From JAZKFT01 sp043760535 (GTDB lineage Bacteria; Bacteroidota; Bacteroidia; Chitinophagales; Chitinophagaceae), in the NCBI GenBank assembly GCA_043760535.1, contig JAYUOV010000134.1, forward strand, positions 1 to 14,385: a DNA stretch of 14,385 nucleotides. The letters are read 5' to 3'. Of this stretch, positions 13,163 through 14,385 are shown piece by piece (within the stretch, counting starts at the first letter, position 1; each line of letters starts with the position of its first letter). A program made the position numbers and the translations under genes. Below the pieces are notes generated by a model that did not search any database, was not told the DNA's origin, and saw only the letters and a list, made by a program, of their open reading frames with translations.

Positions 13163-14385
13163 ATGACAATGCTTCTACGATATGCCGTTTGTTTAATGAT
13201 ACTTCAATTTGCTTATAGCAATGTACAAGCACAAACTTATGTATTTGCAAAACTGGAAGGAAGTCCTGTAAATACGAGTGGATGGAATATGCAAGGTGCT
13301 TGTACCACAGGCAATACACCCGTAGGTACTGGCAATAGTGAAGTCATTTTAACCAACCCTGTAAATAGCAGTTCTGGCTCCATTTTTTACCAAACACCTA
13401 TTAACCTCAGTGCCTGCCGCAAGTGGTATGCCGAATTTGATTTTAGAATTTTTGATGGAAATCAGGCCGACGGCTTATCGTTTTGTTATCTGGATAAGCC
13501 GCCAATAGGTACTATTAATGGCGGAGGGCTTGGCATTCCTGGCAACGCCAATGGCCTAAAAATTTGTTTTGATACCTGGCGAAACTGTGGCAGCGATGCT
13601 ATACCCAAAATACAAATAAGATGGGGAACAGGCTACGATGAATGCAATGGGCAGCCAACCCGCAGCAACAACGATGGCACCCTTTGGTTTTTACGTGGAA
13701 ACGACTACAACCATTGCAAAATAGAATACGACCAGGGCAATGTTTCGGTGTTCGTAAATAATGTCTTGTACCTCTCTGCTTTTCAAACATTTAATTTTCC
13801 GGGCTACTTTGGTTTTACCGCCAGTACTGGCGGATTTACAGATAGGCATTCTATAAAAAATGCAGTTATTTATACCGACATGCCGCCTTCTTTCGCAGGA
13901 TCAGATATAGCTATTTGTCCAAAAGATTCAGCACAGCTTGGCGGCACGCTGAACCCACTATATACTTACTTATGGAGCCCTTCAACTGGCTTAAGCGATG
14001 CTACAAGCAGTAACCCAAAAGTGAGCCTGGATAACGCAAGCAGTAATTCTTTTACCCAAAAATATATTGTAAAAACGGCTTTTGCCACCAATCCAGGTTG
14101 TGCTTCGCAAGATACTGTGGAGGTAGTAACCAGAGTTAGGCCAGTTGCAGATTTCAACTTTAGTGCAACCTGCCTACCCAATGCATTCGTAAATTTTACC
14201 GATGCTACCACCATTGGCGATGCACAATTAACGAACTTCATTTATGCCTGGAACTTTGGCGACCCGAATGCAACCGGATCGAATCCTAATTCAGCAACCG
14301 TACAATCGCCATCGCATATCTATACCAGTGTTGGTCCATTTACTGTATCTCTTTCTGCCACTTCTGTACAGGGTTGTAAAGGAGA
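13163..14385 (+). CDS. Secreted L-type-lectin-like / Ig / PKD protein (3' end outside window)
   Basis: The open frame runs from ATG 13163 to the window end: 407 residues, with the C terminus missing. A signal peptide ends near VQAQ (residues 21-24). Residues ~26-238 resemble a bacterial L-type (legume-like) lectin domain: YAEFDFRIFDGNQADGLSF (89-107), GGGLGIPG (120-127), LKICFDTWRN (132-141) as the likely metal/sugar-site strand, and VSVFVNNVLY with GYFGFTAST closing the sandwich. An Ig-like module follows (~246-320, SDIAICPKD...YLWSPSTGL), then a PKD module (~326-406, YAWNFGD at 361-367). The stalk modules match those of the preceding protein. Carbohydrate binding at the cell surface is inferred. 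A C-terminal T9SS domain is expected but not visible. It starts 138 nt after the previous stop on the same strand, so co-transcription is possible. Confidence 0.85.
   Translation, partial: MTMLLRYAVCLMILQFAYSNVQAQTYVFAKLEGSPVNTSGWNMQGACTTGNTPVGTGNSEVILTNPVNSSSGSIFYQTPINLSACRKWYAEFDFRIFDGNQADGLSFCYLDKPPIGTINGGGLGIPGNANGLKICFDTWRNCGSDAIPKIQIRWGTGYDECNGQPTRSNNDGTLWFLRGNDYNHCKIEYDQGNVSVFVNNVLYLSAFQTFNFPGYFGFTASTGGFTDRHSIKNAVIYTDMPPSFAGSDIAICPKDSAQLGGTLNPLYTYLWSPSTGLSDATSSNPKVSLDNASSNSFTQKYIVKTAFATNPGCASQDTVEVVTRVRPVADFNFSATCLPNAFVNFTDATTIGDAQLTNFIYAWNFGDPNATGSNPNSATVQSPSHIYTSVGPFTVSLSATSVQGCKG

Noticed and set aside
1..14385. Anti-phage, toxin-antitoxin, integrase, transposase, tRNA or rRNA genes
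   Set aside because: None of the readable coding regions or spacers resembles such genes.

Overview
The window looks like chromosomal DNA of a member of the Bacteroidota, most likely close to the Chitinophagaceae. The evidence is a type IX secretion C-terminal sorting domain on a giant PKD-repeat protein, an IgGFc-binding-like head, Bacteroidota-style thioredoxin and heavy-metal-associated exported proteins, A-rich rather than Shine-Dalgarno leaders, TTG starts, and moderately AT-rich DNA. The taxonomic call is inference from gene content.

Left part (1-5959), mostly housekeeping. A minus-strand exported thioredoxin-fold protein (148-1395) is divergent from pyrR (1678-2196), which is followed on the plus strand by pyrB (2267-3190) and coaD (3264-3740). 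After a structured intergenic repeat comes a MenI/YdiI-type hotdog thioesterase (3892-4323), which converges on a minus-strand Nudix hydrolase (4432-5052). The Nudix gene is divergent from pyrE (5330-5959). PyrB and PyrE are de novo pyrimidine enzymes, and PyrR is a PRPP-binding regulator and/or uracil phosphoribosyltransferase.

Middle part (6145-7796), small envelope genes: an exported heavy-metal-associated protein, a minus-strand LEA-type lipoprotein, and a WbqC-family protein.

Right part (7931-14385), a surface-adhesin locus. A 1697-residue secreted protein carries an IgGFc-binding-like head, about eleven PKD-like and two Ig-like modules, and a type IX sorting domain. The next gene, cut by the window end, puts an L-type-lectin-like head on the same kind of Ig/PKD stalk.

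The most unusual signal is not a gene. Several spacers, and one stretch inside the WbqC gene, are built of degenerate 7-bp tandem units. The words differ between loci (TAATCCC, GTTCAGG, GNNNCTT, NNAAATC, TTAAGGT, CCCCAAT) but the step is always 7 bp. Several arrays run almost to a start codon, and two divergent spacers carry one array on each side. They recall the heptanucleotide STRR repeats of cyanobacteria. Two other dispersed-repeat types are present: a structured element in two copies (1-65 and 3753-3843), and a pair of inverted hairpin repeats (4317-4438) that contains the stop codons of both flanking convergent genes. No rRNA, tRNA, CRISPR array, transposase or phage gene was seen.
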